From Jiangella gansuensis DSM 44835 (lineage in GTDB: Bacteria; Actinomycetota; Actinomycetes; Jiangellales; Jiangellaceae), in NCBI RefSeq assembly GCF_000515395.1, contig NZ_KI911782.1:3284606-3348605 (forward strand): DNA of 64,000 bases, written 5' to 3'. The first letter of the stretch is position 1, and each line of letters begins with the position of its first letter. Both the position numbers and the translations under genes were made by a program. The notes under the pieces were generated by a model. It saw only the letters and a program-made list of their open reading frames with translations, ran no database searches and was not told the DNA's origin. This document shows positions 29,124 through 37,138 of the stretch, piece by piece.

Positions 29124-30071
29124 ATGTCCGAGCTCGACGAGATCAGTGCGCGCCAGCACGGCATGGTCGCCCGTGCACAGGTGCTGACGTGCGGCTTCAC
29201 CAGGCGTCGCATCGAGTGGCTGGTCGAGTCCGGGCAGTGGCAGCGGGTCCACGTCGGGGTCTACGCCACTCACAATGGGCCGCTCACGTTCGACGCCCGG
29301 GTGTGGGCGGCGATCCTGCGGGCGGGCCGCGGCGCGGTGGCCAGCCACCGAACCGCCGCCTACCTGGACGGCCTCTGTGACGAGCCGGGCCCGACGGTGC
29401 ATGTCACGGCGCCGGGAGACCGGCATGTGCGGGGGAAGGTCGACGGCGTCCGCGTCCACTACGCCAACCGGCTGCCACTGACCCGGCACCCGGCCAGGCT
29501 GCCGCCGCGCACGCGGGTCGAGGACACCGTTCTGGACCTGGTCGATGCCGCCCAGCATCCGCGTGAAGCGGAGACCTGGGTGACGGCGGCCTGTCAGCGT
29601 CGGGCGACCACGCCGGAGCGGCTGGCCGACGCGCTCGGTCGGCGTAAGAAGATCCGCTGGCGGCCCATGCTGGAGGCGATGCTCACCGACGTGGCCGCGG
29701 GCGCGCAGTCCCCGCTGGAACTTCGTCATCTGCGACGGGTGGAGCGCGCGCACGGGCTGCCGGCCGGCGCGCGGCAACGGCGGGTCTCCGGCCGCCGCGT
29801 CATCTGGATCGACGTGGACTACGAGGAGTTCGGCGTTCGAGTCGAGTTGGACGGCCGGGTCGGCCACACCGGCGAGGGACGGTTTCGCGACCGTCGCCGC
29901 GACAACCTCGCCACCGTGCAGGGCGCCGCGACCCTGCGGTACGGACACGCGGACGTGTTCGGCGACCCGTGTGGCGTCGCGGCCGAGCAGGCCCGGGTGC
30001 TGGTGGCGCGGGGCTGGACGGGTACGCCGCTCTCGTGCGGCCCGGGGTGCTCGGCCTCCGTCTCCCCATGA
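29124..30071 (+). CDS. AbiEi-antitoxin-like / DUF559 nuclease-fold protein, copy 1
   Basis: 315 aa. N-terminal winged helix of the AbiEi_4 kind (HGMVARAQVLTCGFTRRRIEWLVESGQWQRVHVGVYA, residues about 8-50), a middle region, and a C-terminal Vsr/DUF559-like PD-(D/E)xK fold: WIDVDYEEFGVRVELDGR near residues 228-244 gives the acidic residues, followed by RFRDRRRDN and TLRYGHADVF. No AbiEii toxin gene is adjacent, so it is an orphan. The gene is bracketed by near-identical hairpins H1 and H2, and its own TGA stop is inside H2. Activity on DNA is inferred from the fold; the role is unknown. Confidence 0.8.
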   Translation: MSELDEISARQHGMVARAQVLTCGFTRRRIEWLVESGQWQRVHVGVYATHNGPLTFDARVWAAILRAGRGAVASHRTAAYLDGLCDEPGPTVHVTAPGDRHVRGKVDGVRVHYANRLPLTRHPARLPPRTRVEDTVLDLVDAAQHPREAETWVTAACQRRATTPERLADALGRRKKIRWRPMLEAMLTDVAAGAQSPLELRHLRRVERAHGLPAGARQRRVSGRRVIWIDVDYEEFGVRVELDGRVGHTGEGRFRDRRRDNLATVQGAATLRYGHADVFGDPCGVAAEQARVLVARGWTGTPLSCGPGCSASVSP

Positions 30072-30123
30072 TCATCGGCGATCGACCACGTCATAGCGGG
30101 GTCGATCGCCGATGATCATGGGG
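30064..30123. terminator. Family B hairpin H2 carrying both stop codons of a convergent pair
   Basis: Perfect 24-bp arms 30064-30087 and 30100-30123 with a 12-nt loop. The TGA of the upstream plus-strand gene (30069-30071) is in the left TGATCA and the TGA of fahA (30116-30118, minus strand) is in the right TGATCA. Predicted bidirectional terminator without a T-tract. Confidence 0.8.
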
Positions 30124-31333
30124 AGGGGGTGGGGGAGATCTGGCCGGTCACGGCGCCGAGGGGGATGCGGGTGCCGCCGGGGCCGGCCGCCGTGGCCTCG
30201 ATGGTGACGGTGTCGCCGTCGTCCAGGAACGCGCGCTGCGATCCGTCGGCCAGGGTCACCGGTTCGGTGCCGTTCCAGGTCAGCTCGAGGAAGCAGCCGC
30301 TGCCCCCGGGGCGAGGCCCGCTGACGGTGCCGGAGGCGAACAGGTCGCCGGTGCGCACGGAGGCTCCGTTCGCGGTCAGATGGGCCAGTTGCTGGGCGGG
30401 CGTCCAGTACATTCCGGCGAACGGTGGCCGGGACACGACGGTCCCGTTCCACGACACCGCGAACTCCAGGTCCAGTCCCCACGGTTCGGCGTCGCGCAGA
30501 TAGTCCGCGGGTTCGGGCGAGCGCTCCGGCGGCTCCACCCGTGCGTGCGCCAGTGCGGCCAGCGGCACCACCCACGGCGAGATCGACGTCGCGAACGACT
30601 TGCCGAGGAACGGGCCGAGGGGCACGTACTCGAAGGCCTGGATGTCGCGCGCGGACCAGTCGTTGACCAGCACCATGCCGAAGACGTGTTCGGTGAAGTC
30701 GGCGACGGGGACCGGCCGGCCCAGCTGGGACGGGGCGCCGACGACGAAGCCGGCCTCGGCCTCGATGTCCAGCCGCAGCGACGGCCCGTGCTCGACGCGT
30801 CCCTCGGCCGGCGGTCCCACACGGCGCAGTCCGGACGGGCGCACGACAGGCGTCCCGGACGTCACCACCGTGCCGGCGCGGCCGTGGTAGCCGATGGGCA
30901 GGTGCCGCCAGGCCGCGGGCAGGGCGGGGGAGTCCGGCCGGAAGATCCGCCCGACGTTCTCGGCGTGGGTCTGTGAGGCGTAGAAGTCGACGTAGTCGCC
31001 GACGTCGAAGGGCCGGTGCAGGGAGACCTGACCGGCCGGGACCAGGTGCGGTTCGACGAGGTCGCGGTGCGGTTCCTCGGTGACCAGTTCGATCAGCCAG
31101 TCGCGGACGGCGTCCCAGGCGCGCCGGCCGGCGGCGAGGAACGGGTTGAGGGTGGGCTGGGCGAACAGGTGCGCGCCGTCCAGACCCTCGACGGCGGCCA
31201 GGGGGGCGAGGTCGAGCACGTGGTCGCCGACGGCCACGCCCACGCGGGGTTCCTCGCCGGGAGTGGAGAAGACACCGTAGGGCAGGGTCCAGGCGTCGAA
31301 GGCCGCGCCGGCGGGGATGGTCATCCAGGTCAT
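30116..31333 (-). CDS. fahA: Fumarylacetoacetase
   Basis: Hydrolyses fumarylacetoacetate to fumarate and acetoacetate, the last step of homogentisate breakdown. 405 aa. N-terminal SH3-like domain, then the FAH beta-roll: VDFYASQTHAENVGRIFRP, LPIGYHGRAGTVVTSGTPV, ALVNDWSARDIQ-type segment (VLVNDWSARDIQAFEY), GPFLGKSFATSISPWVV, and the TGDLFASGTVSGP end motif. Metal acidic residues are in EAEAGFVVG. Start MTWMTIPAG at 31333 (MTIP also possible). It follows the gene at 31365 by 31 nt on the same strand, likely one operon divergent from hmgA. Confidence 0.96.
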   Translation of the reverse strand: MTWMTIPAGAAFDAWTLPYGVFSTPGEEPRVGVAVGDHVLDLAPLAAVEGLDGAHLFAQPTLNPFLAAGRRAWDAVRDWLIELVTEEPHRDLVEPHLVPAGQVSLHRPFDVGDYVDFYASQTHAENVGRIFRPDSPALPAAWRHLPIGYHGRAGTVVTSGTPVVRPSGLRRVGPPAEGRVEHGPSLRLDIEAEAGFVVGAPSQLGRPVPVADFTEHVFGMVLVNDWSARDIQAFEYVPLGPFLGKSFATSISPWVVPLAALAHARVEPPERSPEPADYLRDAEPWGLDLEFAVSWNGTVVSRPPFAGMYWTPAQQLAHLTANGASVRTGDLFASGTVSGPRPGGSGCFLELTWNGTEPVTLADGSQRAFLDDGDTVTIEATAAGPGGTRIPLGAVTGQISPTPSP

Positions 31334-31364
31334 GGTGTGTGCCGCGCTCCGCTCGTCCGACCGT

Positions 31365-32216
31365 TCACCGCGCGACCTTATCGGGTCCCGACACCAGCCC
31401 GAGGGCGATCAGGTCGTCGAGCGGCTCGGCGATGCTGCAGGAACCGTAGGAGGCGAACCACCGCCGCACGGAAACGGCGTCCGCGGCGCTCACCGCGGCC
31501 GCCAGCCGGGCGCCGTCGTCGATCGAGACGGCGGCCTCGACGTCGGGCGCCGATCCGCCGTCCAGCGCGGTCGCGACGGCCAGCAGCAGGTTGAGGAATC
31601 CGTGCTCGACGCCGTCGCCACGTTCGCCGCGGACGGCGTGGTGCAGCCCGGCGGTGAACTTCATGGCCACGCCACGGTCGAGGCAGGCCACCACGAACGC
31701 CGCCAGCTCGGCGGCGCTCGGTACCCCGGCCGGACCGCCGGTGCGCAGCTTGGCCCGATAACCGGACTCCGCGATCACATCCAGGGCGTTCTCCCAGCCA
31801 GGAGCGCGGGGGACCTCGACGTAGGCGGGCTCGTCGTCGTCCGGGCCGCCGAGCGCGGCGTCCAGGGCGGTGACCACACGGCGCGCGTTCTCGCCCAGCG
31901 GATCACCGCGCAGCGGGACCTCCACGCCGCGCAGCACCAGTTGGCCGTCGTTGGCCACGCTGTCGACCGCCGCCAGGACCCCGCCGGTGCCGGTGTCGAC
32001 GACGACGGCGACGTCCATCGGTTCCGGCAGGTCACGGGCCAGGCCACCGAGCCGGTCCAGCTCCGACGCCGGGATCAGCAGCGGTCCGACGAACCCGGCG
32101 TACCACGCCGAACGGTGAACCCGGTGGGCGGCGACGGCGTCGGGCACCGGGAGGTCTCCCGGCGGGAAGACGGCGGCGTCGTCGACGAGGCGGTCGAAGA
32201 TCGTGGGAATCCCCAT
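31365..32216 (-). CDS. Unrecognised barrel-like protein of the homogentisate cluster
   Basis: 283 aa, no named family recognised. Strand-like segments recur at regular spacing with charged or polar ends: VAVVVDTG, GVEVPL, AYVEVPR, RAKLRTGG, AMKFTAGLHHAV, and FASYGSCSI, the pattern of a (beta/alpha)8 barrel with catalytic residues (Glu in VEVP, Lys in KLRTGG and KFTAGLHH). It begins ATG 32216 with GAGAGGATG upstream, is first in a probable operon with fahA, and faces hmgA. No glutathione- or mycothiol-dependent maleylacetoacetate isomerase gene is present between these genes, so that missing step is a candidate role. Function is inferred from position only. Confidence 0.75.
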   Translation of the reverse strand: MGIPTIFDRLVDDAAVFPPGDLPVPDAVAAHRVHRSAWYAGFVGPLLIPASELDRLGGLARDLPEPMDVAVVVDTGTGGVLAAVDSVANDGQLVLRGVEVPLRGDPLGENARRVVTALDAALGGPDDDEPAYVEVPRAPGWENALDVIAESGYRAKLRTGGPAGVPSAAELAAFVVACLDRGVAMKFTAGLHHAVRGERGDGVEHGFLNLLLAVATALDGGSAPDVEAAVSIDDGARLAAAVSAADAVSVRRWFASYGSCSIAEPLDDLIALGLVSGPDKVAR

Positions 32217-32300
32217 GGCGGCATCCTCTCGTGCGCGCCGGCATCGGCGGCGGGTGGCCCGGCCGACCTTGACACCGGTGCCGTCCATCCTCGACGCTGG

Positions 32301-32333
32301 TCGATATACGAGCAAGCGTGTCCGATAATCGGA
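32301..32333 (+). promoter_or_regulatory. hmgA promoter with overlapping palindrome
   Basis: TCGATA (32301-32306), 17-bp spacer, GATAAT (32324-32329) forms a credible sigma-70-like promoter. The -10 is embedded in TCCGATAATCGGA (32321-32333), arms of six around one base, a likely repressor site. Confidence 0.5.
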
Positions 32334-32372
32334 ATAGTTGTCGGGTGCGCGAGCCGAAGAAGGTGACGGCAG

Positions 32373-33575
32373 ATGTTCTATCGCAGTGTCGGTGCGATCC
32401 CGCCGAAGCGGCACACCCAGTTCCGCCGGCCCGACGGCGGCCTCTATCGCGAGGAGCTGATGGGCGAGGAAGGCTTCTCGTCGGACTCGTCGCTGCTGTA
32501 CCACGAGGGAGTGCCCTCGGCCATCGTCGATTCGCGCATCTGGGAGCTCCACGACGCGCACACCATCCCGAACCACCCGCTCAAGCCGCTGCACCTGAAG
32601 CCGCACGACCTCTTCCCGGCCCATGACTGGAAGGCCGCCGACGTCGTCACCGGCCGACGGCTGCTGCTGGGCAACGGCGACGTGCGCATCGCCTACGTGG
32701 CCGCGGGAGAGTCGTCGCCGCTGTACCGCAACGCGATCGGCGACGAGTGCGTCTACGTCGAGGACGGCGAAGCGACGCTGGAGACGATGTTCGGCGTGCT
32801 CCGGGTGCGACAGGGCGACTACGCGGTCATCCCGCGGGCGACGGTGCACCGCTGGGTCCCGACGGGGGACGGCCCGCTGCGCGCGTACATCGTCGAGGCG
32901 AACTCGCACATCACGCCGCCGAAGCGGTACCTGTCGCGGTACGGGCAGTTCCTGGAGCACGCGCCGTACTGCGAGCGCGACCTGACCGCGCCGGCCGAGC
33001 CGTACCTGGTGGAACAGGCCGACGTGGAGGTCTACACGAAGCACCGCGGGCACGGCCCGTCCGGCCTGGTCGGCAGCATCGTCACCTACCCGACGCACCC
33101 GTTCGACGTCGTGGGCTGGGACGGCTGTCTCTACCCGTACACATTCAACGTGGCCGACTTCGAGCCGATCACCGGCCGCATCCACCAGCCGCCGCCGGTG
33201 CACCAGGTCTTCGAGGGCTACAACTTCGTCATCTGCAACTTCGTGCCACGCAAGGTCGACTACCACCCGCTGGCCGTCCCGGTGCCGTACTACCACTCCA
33301 ACGTCGACTCCGACGAGGTCATGTTCTACTGCGGCGGCGACTACGAGGCGCGGAAGGGCTCCGGCATCGGCCAGGGTTCCATCACACTGCACCCGGGCGG
33401 GCACTCGCACGGACCGCAGCCCGCCGCGATCGAGCGCTCCCTGGGCAAGGACTACTTCGACGAGCTGGCGGTCATGGTCGACACGTTCCGGCCGCTGGAG
33501 ATCGGCGAGGGCGGCCAGGCCAGCGACGACGGCGCGTACGCCTGGACGTGGAGTGGCCGCGGGCCCCAGGGCTGA
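32373..33575 (+). CDS. hmgA: Homogentisate 1,2-dioxygenase
   Basis: Cupin-fold Fe(II) enzyme that opens homogentisate to maleylacetoacetate. 400 aa; actinobacterial HmgA is shorter than the 430-445 aa proteobacterial type. N-terminal beta-sandwich with RNAIGDECVYVEDGEA and DYAVIPRATVHRW; the catalytic half has PPPVHQVFEGYNFVICNFVPRK, PYYHSNVDSDEVMFYCGGDYEAR, and HPGGHSHGPQPAA (His and Glu iron ligands). GAAGG lies before ATG 32373. It completes hppD-hmgA-?-fahA for tyrosine degradation. Confidence 0.95.
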   Translation: MFYRSVGAIPPKRHTQFRRPDGGLYREELMGEEGFSSDSSLLYHEGVPSAIVDSRIWELHDAHTIPNHPLKPLHLKPHDLFPAHDWKAADVVTGRRLLLGNGDVRIAYVAAGESSPLYRNAIGDECVYVEDGEATLETMFGVLRVRQGDYAVIPRATVHRWVPTGDGPLRAYIVEANSHITPPKRYLSRYGQFLEHAPYCERDLTAPAEPYLVEQADVEVYTKHRGHGPSGLVGSIVTYPTHPFDVVGWDGCLYPYTFNVADFEPITGRIHQPPPVHQVFEGYNFVICNFVPRKVDYHPLAVPVPYYHSNVDSDEVMFYCGGDYEARKGSGIGQGSITLHPGGHSHGPQPAAIERSLGKDYFDELAVMVDTFRPLEIGEGGQASDDGAYAWTWSGRGPQG

Positions 33576-33720
33576 CCCCACCGAGCGCGCCCACCGCACC
33601 GAGCTCCGCGGGCCCGGCGGCGAACAGCAGACCGGCGCTGAGCGCGATACCGGCCTGGGCGCGCCGGCGCCGGCCGTGGCCGGTCGGGCGCATCCGGCGG
33701 GTGGAAAGCGTGGAGCTCAT
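33472..33720 (-). pseudogene. Possible remnant of a secreted protein gene
   Basis: 82-codon frame on the minus strand from ATG 33720. The first 45 residues look like a signal peptide (MSSTLSTRRMRPTGHGRRRR, then AQAGIALSAGLLFAAGPAELG), with AGGAG upstream inside an 18-bp palindrome. The rest runs antisense into the hmgA 3' end and has no protein character. The simplest reading is a 5' fragment of an exported-protein gene whose body was lost. A short leader or a chance frame are alternatives. Confidence 0.35.
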
Positions 33721-33724
33721 GTGG

Positions 33725-33742
33725 TGTATCTCCTGAGATACA
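33725..33742. promoter_or_regulatory. Perfect palindrome TGTATCTC-CT-GAGATACA
   Basis: Arms of 8 bp with a 2-bp centre. On the minus strand it contains AGGAG just before ATG 33720. Typical of a dimeric repressor site (PadR, GntR or TetR type). The owner is unknown. Confidence 0.55.
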
Positions 33743-33887
33743 TCGTGTCGTCGGTGAGGTCGATAGCGGCCGGCAACGACGGGGCCGCACTCCCCGCCGT
33801 AACGGGCAGCGCGGCCCATGACACACCATGTCGCTTTCAGATCGGTTTCAGCTGGCTTCCACGCCGGCGTGACCTGGCCGGAGGCGC
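33743..33887. other. Gap downstream of the ABC permease gene
   Basis: No gene is seen on either strand. It lies between the minus-strand permease stop and the palindrome at 33725. Confidence 0.5.
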
Positions 33888-34823
33888 TCAGGGGACGTCG
33901 CGGCGCTTCATGGTGACGGCGGCCACGACAGCGAAAACAACCAGGTAGCCTGCGGTCAGCAGGGCCGCCGGGCCACCGTCGAGCACGGTCAGGACACCCG
34001 GTGTGCCGTCGCCGCCGCCCCCGGACGACCCACCCAGCGCGCCGGCCAGCGAACCCGACGCGGTGCCGGGCAGCACGTTCGTCACGTACTCGACACCGCC
34101 GAGCAGGTTGCCGACGCCGCGCAGCAGGTTCTCGACCACCAGCGACCACACCAGGCCCAGACCCACCGCGAGCGCGGGGCTACGGGTCAGCACCCCGACC
34201 AGGACACCGGCCGAGGCCCACATGCCGGTGATCAGCAGACCGCCGCCGACGGACTCGGCCAGCGCGCCGAGCGACGGCCAGACGATCGACTGGCCCTCCG
34301 CTGAGGCGATGAGCACTGACGCCACGACGTCGACGGCCAGCGTCGCCGCCACGACCCCGGCCACGATGGTGAACACCGCGATCAGCGTGCCGCCGAACGC
34401 CGCCAGCCGGCCCGGGCCCTGGGTGAGCGTGGTCTTCCACGTGCCCCAGCCGTAGCCGCTGCCGGTGGCCAGCGCGCCGAGGATGAACATGATCGCCCCG
34501 CCGAACATCGGCATCCCGCCGGTGAAGATCTCCGGGATCGCCGCCGGCAGCAGCTCCGCCAGCAGGCTGTCCGACGGGACGCCCTCGGTGGCGAAGCTGC
34601 TCGACCCGGTCGCGAAGGCGACGTAGTTGAACACGTAGGAGAACGTGAGGTTCAGCAGCAGCCAGACGGTCACCATCACCCACACCGCGGGCCAGGCCCG
34701 TATTCGCAACAGTTCCGCGCATGCGCTCGCGGCCAGGCCGGCCAGCGGCCCGGGAATCCCGCGCGGCCCGCTCGTGGGTCGCGTGTCGGCCGGCACTGTC
34801 GTCTCCGTCGTCGTGGTGCTCAT
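33888..34823 (-). CDS. ABC-2 type transporter permease
   Basis: 311-aa membrane subunit with six likely helices (AWPAVWVMVTVWLLLNLTFSYVFNYVAF; GGAIMFILGALATGSGYGWGT; LIAVFTIVAGVVAATLAVDVV; LLITGMWASAGVLVGVLTRSPALAVGLGLVW; the last AALLTAGYLVVFAVVAAV). The C-terminal part has a Gly/Ser-rich loop (GALGGSSGGGGDGTPG). Its start overlaps the ATPase stop by 4 nt (ATGA), so the two subunits are coupled. It resembles the permeases of antibiotic or peptide efflux pairs controlled by NarL-type two-component systems. Confidence 0.88.
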   Translation of the reverse strand: MSTTTTETTVPADTRPTSGPRGIPGPLAGLAASACAELLRIRAWPAVWVMVTVWLLLNLTFSYVFNYVAFATGSSSFATEGVPSDSLLAELLPAAIPEIFTGGMPMFGGAIMFILGALATGSGYGWGTWKTTLTQGPGRLAAFGGTLIAVFTIVAGVVAATLAVDVVASVLIASAEGQSIVWPSLGALAESVGGGLLITGMWASAGVLVGVLTRSPALAVGLGLVWSLVVENLLRGVGNLLGGVEYVTNVLPGTASGSLAGALGGSSGGGGDGTPGVLTVLDGGPAALLTAGYLVVFAVVAAVTMKRRDVP

Positions 34824-35758
34824 CGCTGCTCCTCCTTCACGGGCGCCGCGGCACGCTGTGCGTGCTCCAGGTCACCGGTCATCTCGAAGAAGACGTCCTC
34901 CAGCGACCGCTCCGACTGCCGGAGCTCGTGGATGTCGACGCCGGCCCCTACCAGTGCCCGGACCAGCTCCGGCGCATGCTCCTCGTCGAGCTCCACCTGC
35001 AGCCCGTCGTCGAGCAGCTGGACGGCGTCGTCGCCGGCCACCTGCATCGCCACGGCCAACGCCCGGTCGACGGGGGTGGCGCGGACCAGAAGCGTGCTGC
35101 CGCCGCGCAGCTCGCTGACGGTGCTCTCGGTGAGCAGCCGCCCGCCGGCGATCACGCCGACCCGGTCGCAGATCTCCTGGACCTCGCTCAGCAGATGACT
35201 GGAGAGCATCACCGTCTGGCCCTGGGCGGCCAGGTCGACGATGAGCCGGCGCATGTCGGCCATGCCACCGGGGTCCAGGCCGTTGGTGGGTTCGTCGAGC
35301 ACCAGCAGGTCAGGCTCGCCGAGCAGGGCGGACGCGACACCCAGCCGTTGCTTCATCCCCAGCGAGTACGACTTGAACGCGTCGTCGCCGCGCTCGGCGA
35401 GGTCCACCCGCTGCAGGGCGGCTTCCACCGCCCGGTCGGGGACGCGCTGGTAGCGCGCCATCACGCGCAGGTTGTCGCGCCCGGAGAGGTACGGGTAGAA
35501 ACCCGGCCCCTCGATCAGCGCGCCGGTGCGGGCGACGGCGCCAGGATCGCCCGGCCCGTGGCCGAGGACGGTCGCCGTTCCGCTGGTCGGGCGGACCAGG
35601 CCGAGCAGCATGCGCAGCGTGGTCGTCTTGCCGGCTCCGTTCGGGCCGAGGAAGCCGTACACCTCGCCGCGTCGGACGGTGAGGCTCACGTCGCTCACGG
35701 CGAGCCGTTCGCCGTAGCGCTTGGTCAACCGGTCGGTGTCCACGATGGTGTTCGTCAT
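34820..35758 (-). CDS. ABC transporter ATP-binding protein
   Basis: 312 aa, DrrA/CcmA-like. Walker A GPNGAGKTTTLRML (about residues 40-53), signature YSLGMKQRLGVASALLG, Walker B LLVLDEPTNGLDP, and H-loop MLSSHLLSEV. The C-terminal 90 residues form the usual accessory domain (LVRATPVDRALAVAMQ, VDIHELRQSERSLEDVFFEMTGD). It energises the permease encoded next. Divergent from a sensor kinase and response regulator pair across 135 bp, the usual arrangement for stress-induced exporters. Confidence 0.95.
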   Translation of the reverse strand: MTNTIVDTDRLTKRYGERLAVSDVSLTVRRGEVYGFLGPNGAGKTTTLRMLLGLVRPTSGTATVLGHGPGDPGAVARTGALIEGPGFYPYLSGRDNLRVMARYQRVPDRAVEAALQRVDLAERGDDAFKSYSLGMKQRLGVASALLGEPDLLVLDEPTNGLDPGGMADMRRLIVDLAAQGQTVMLSSHLLSEVQEICDRVGVIAGGRLLTESTVSELRGGSTLLVRATPVDRALAVAMQVAGDDAVQLLDDGLQVELDEEHAPELVRALVGAGVDIHELRQSERSLEDVFFEMTGDLEHAQRAAAPVKEEQR

Positions 35759-35879
35759 GGCCCCACGGTCCCGGTCGGTGCGTGTCGCCCGCGTCAGCGT
35801 GGGAGCGGCACCGCGGGTACGCAGATCGACGTACGGCGGTTACGCACGTGGACCGACGCCGCACGGGGCGTCGCCACTC

Positions 35880-35885
35880 TAGGGT
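35880..35885 (+). promoter_or_regulatory. -10 box of the sensor kinase gene (leaderless)
   Basis: TAGGGT ends 8 nt before ATG 35894. Confidence 0.5.
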
Positions 35886-35893
35886 CGGGTGTC

Positions 35894-37138
35894 ATGGACC
35901 GGGTTCGTGGCTGGCTGCTGGACATCGGCATCACGCTGGTGCTGCTGCTCATCGGCGTCGGCGGCACGCATGGTGCCGCGCAGGGCCAGGACTGGGCCCG
36001 CGGCCCCGACGCGCTCGCGTACACCCTGGTCGCCGTCGCGGCGGCGTCGTTCGTCGTCCGCGGTCGTCACCCGCGCACGGTGCTGCTGGTCAGCGGCGCC
36101 GCGGTGATCGCGTACCTGGCCGCTGGCTACGCGTACGGCCCGATCCTGCTCACCATCCCGGTGATCGCGTTCACGCTCGGTTATCAGCTCACGGCGCGCG
36201 TGGCGGTGCGCTGGGTGGGCGCCTACTACGCGGCGTTCTTCGTGGTGTCGGCGCTGCGGCTGGTCGACGACTCCGGCGCGTCGCTGTGGCGGCAGGGCGC
36301 CGCGTTGACGATCGCGTCGCTGGCCGCGTTCGGGGCGCCCCTGGCCATCGGCGCCGCCCTGAAGACCCGGCGCGAGTCGCAGGACGACGTCCGGGCCGCG
36401 CTGGCCCGCCGGGCGGTGTCGGACGAGCGGCTGCGGATGGCGCAGGAGCTGCACGACTCCGTCGGGCACGGCCTGGCGGTCATCGCCATGCAGGCCGGCG
36501 TGGCGCTGCACGTCCTCGACCGCAATCCCGCGAAGGTCCGGGAAGCGCTGGAGGCCATCCGTGACACCAGCCGGTCCTCGCTCGACGGGCTGCGGGCGGA
36601 ACTGCAGGTGCTGCGCAGCCCCATGACCGACGAAGCGCCCCGCCGCCCGGTGCCCGGCCTGGCCGAGGTCGAGGTGCTGCTGGAACGCATCCGCGCCGGC
36701 GGCGTCGAGGTGACCGCGCAGCTGCCCGGCCTCCCGCCCGGCGGGGCCGACCTGCCTCCGGACGTCGACGTGGCCGCCTACCGGATCGTGCAGGAGTCGC
36801 TGACGAACGTCCTCCGGCACGCGGAAGCCACCCGGGCCGACGTCCGTATCAGCAACTCCGGCGACGAGCTGCTGATCGACGTGACCGACGACGGCGTGGG
36901 CGCGGCCGGCGACGGCGTGGTCGTGGCGGATCCGCCCGGCGCGGGCGCCGCCGTCGACGCCGACGCTCCCGGTGACGGCTCGGGCACCGGCATCGCCGGC
37001 ATGCGGGCCCGCGCCGAGGCACTCGGCGGCCGGCTGCAGGCCGGGCCGCGCACCGGCGGCGGGTTCGCCGTCCACGCCCGGCTTCCGCTCGTGTCGGCCG
37101 GCCGGGATGCGGACATGTCAGGATCGACCCATGAGTGA
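35894..37138 (+). CDS. Two-component sensor histidine kinase, NarL/DesK class
   Basis: 414 aa. Four or five TM helices fill residues 10-150 with almost no extracellular domain, the intramembrane-sensing plan. The HisKA_3 box is RMAQELHDSVGHGLAVIAMQ with phospho-His near 187, and the HATPase domain has QESLTNVLRHAEA and later DDGVG and GTGIAGMRARAEALGG. Between the N and G boxes lies an Ala/Gly/Asp-rich insertion (about residues 336-360). The cognate regulator starts inside its last codons (8-nt overlap). Probably senses envelope stress or an antibiotic and induces the divergent ABC pair. Confidence 0.93.
   Translation: MDRVRGWLLDIGITLVLLLIGVGGTHGAAQGQDWARGPDALAYTLVAVAAASFVVRGRHPRTVLLVSGAAVIAYLAAGYAYGPILLTIPVIAFTLGYQLTARVAVRWVGAYYAAFFVVSALRLVDDSGASLWRQGAALTIASLAAFGAPLAIGAALKTRRESQDDVRAALARRAVSDERLRMAQELHDSVGHGLAVIAMQAGVALHVLDRNPAKVREALEAIRDTSRSSLDGLRAELQVLRSPMTDEAPRRPVPGLAEVEVLLERIRAGGVEVTAQLPGLPPGGADLPPDVDVAAYRIVQESLTNVLRHAEATRADVRISNSGDELLIDVTDDGVGAAGDGVVVADPPGAGAAVDADAPGDGSGTGIAGMRARAEALGGRLQAGPRTGGGFAVHARLPLVSAGRDADMSGSTHE

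Noticed and set aside
29124-30071. AbiE-type toxin-antitoxin pair
   Set aside because: Only the AbiEi-like N-terminus is present, fused to a nuclease-like domain; no AbiEii nucleotidyltransferase gene is adjacent here or at 52760.
29006-30123. H1/H2 hairpins as tRNA or attachment sites
   Set aside because: No cloverleaf, no integrase and no direct target duplication; they are palindromes found at several 3' ends.
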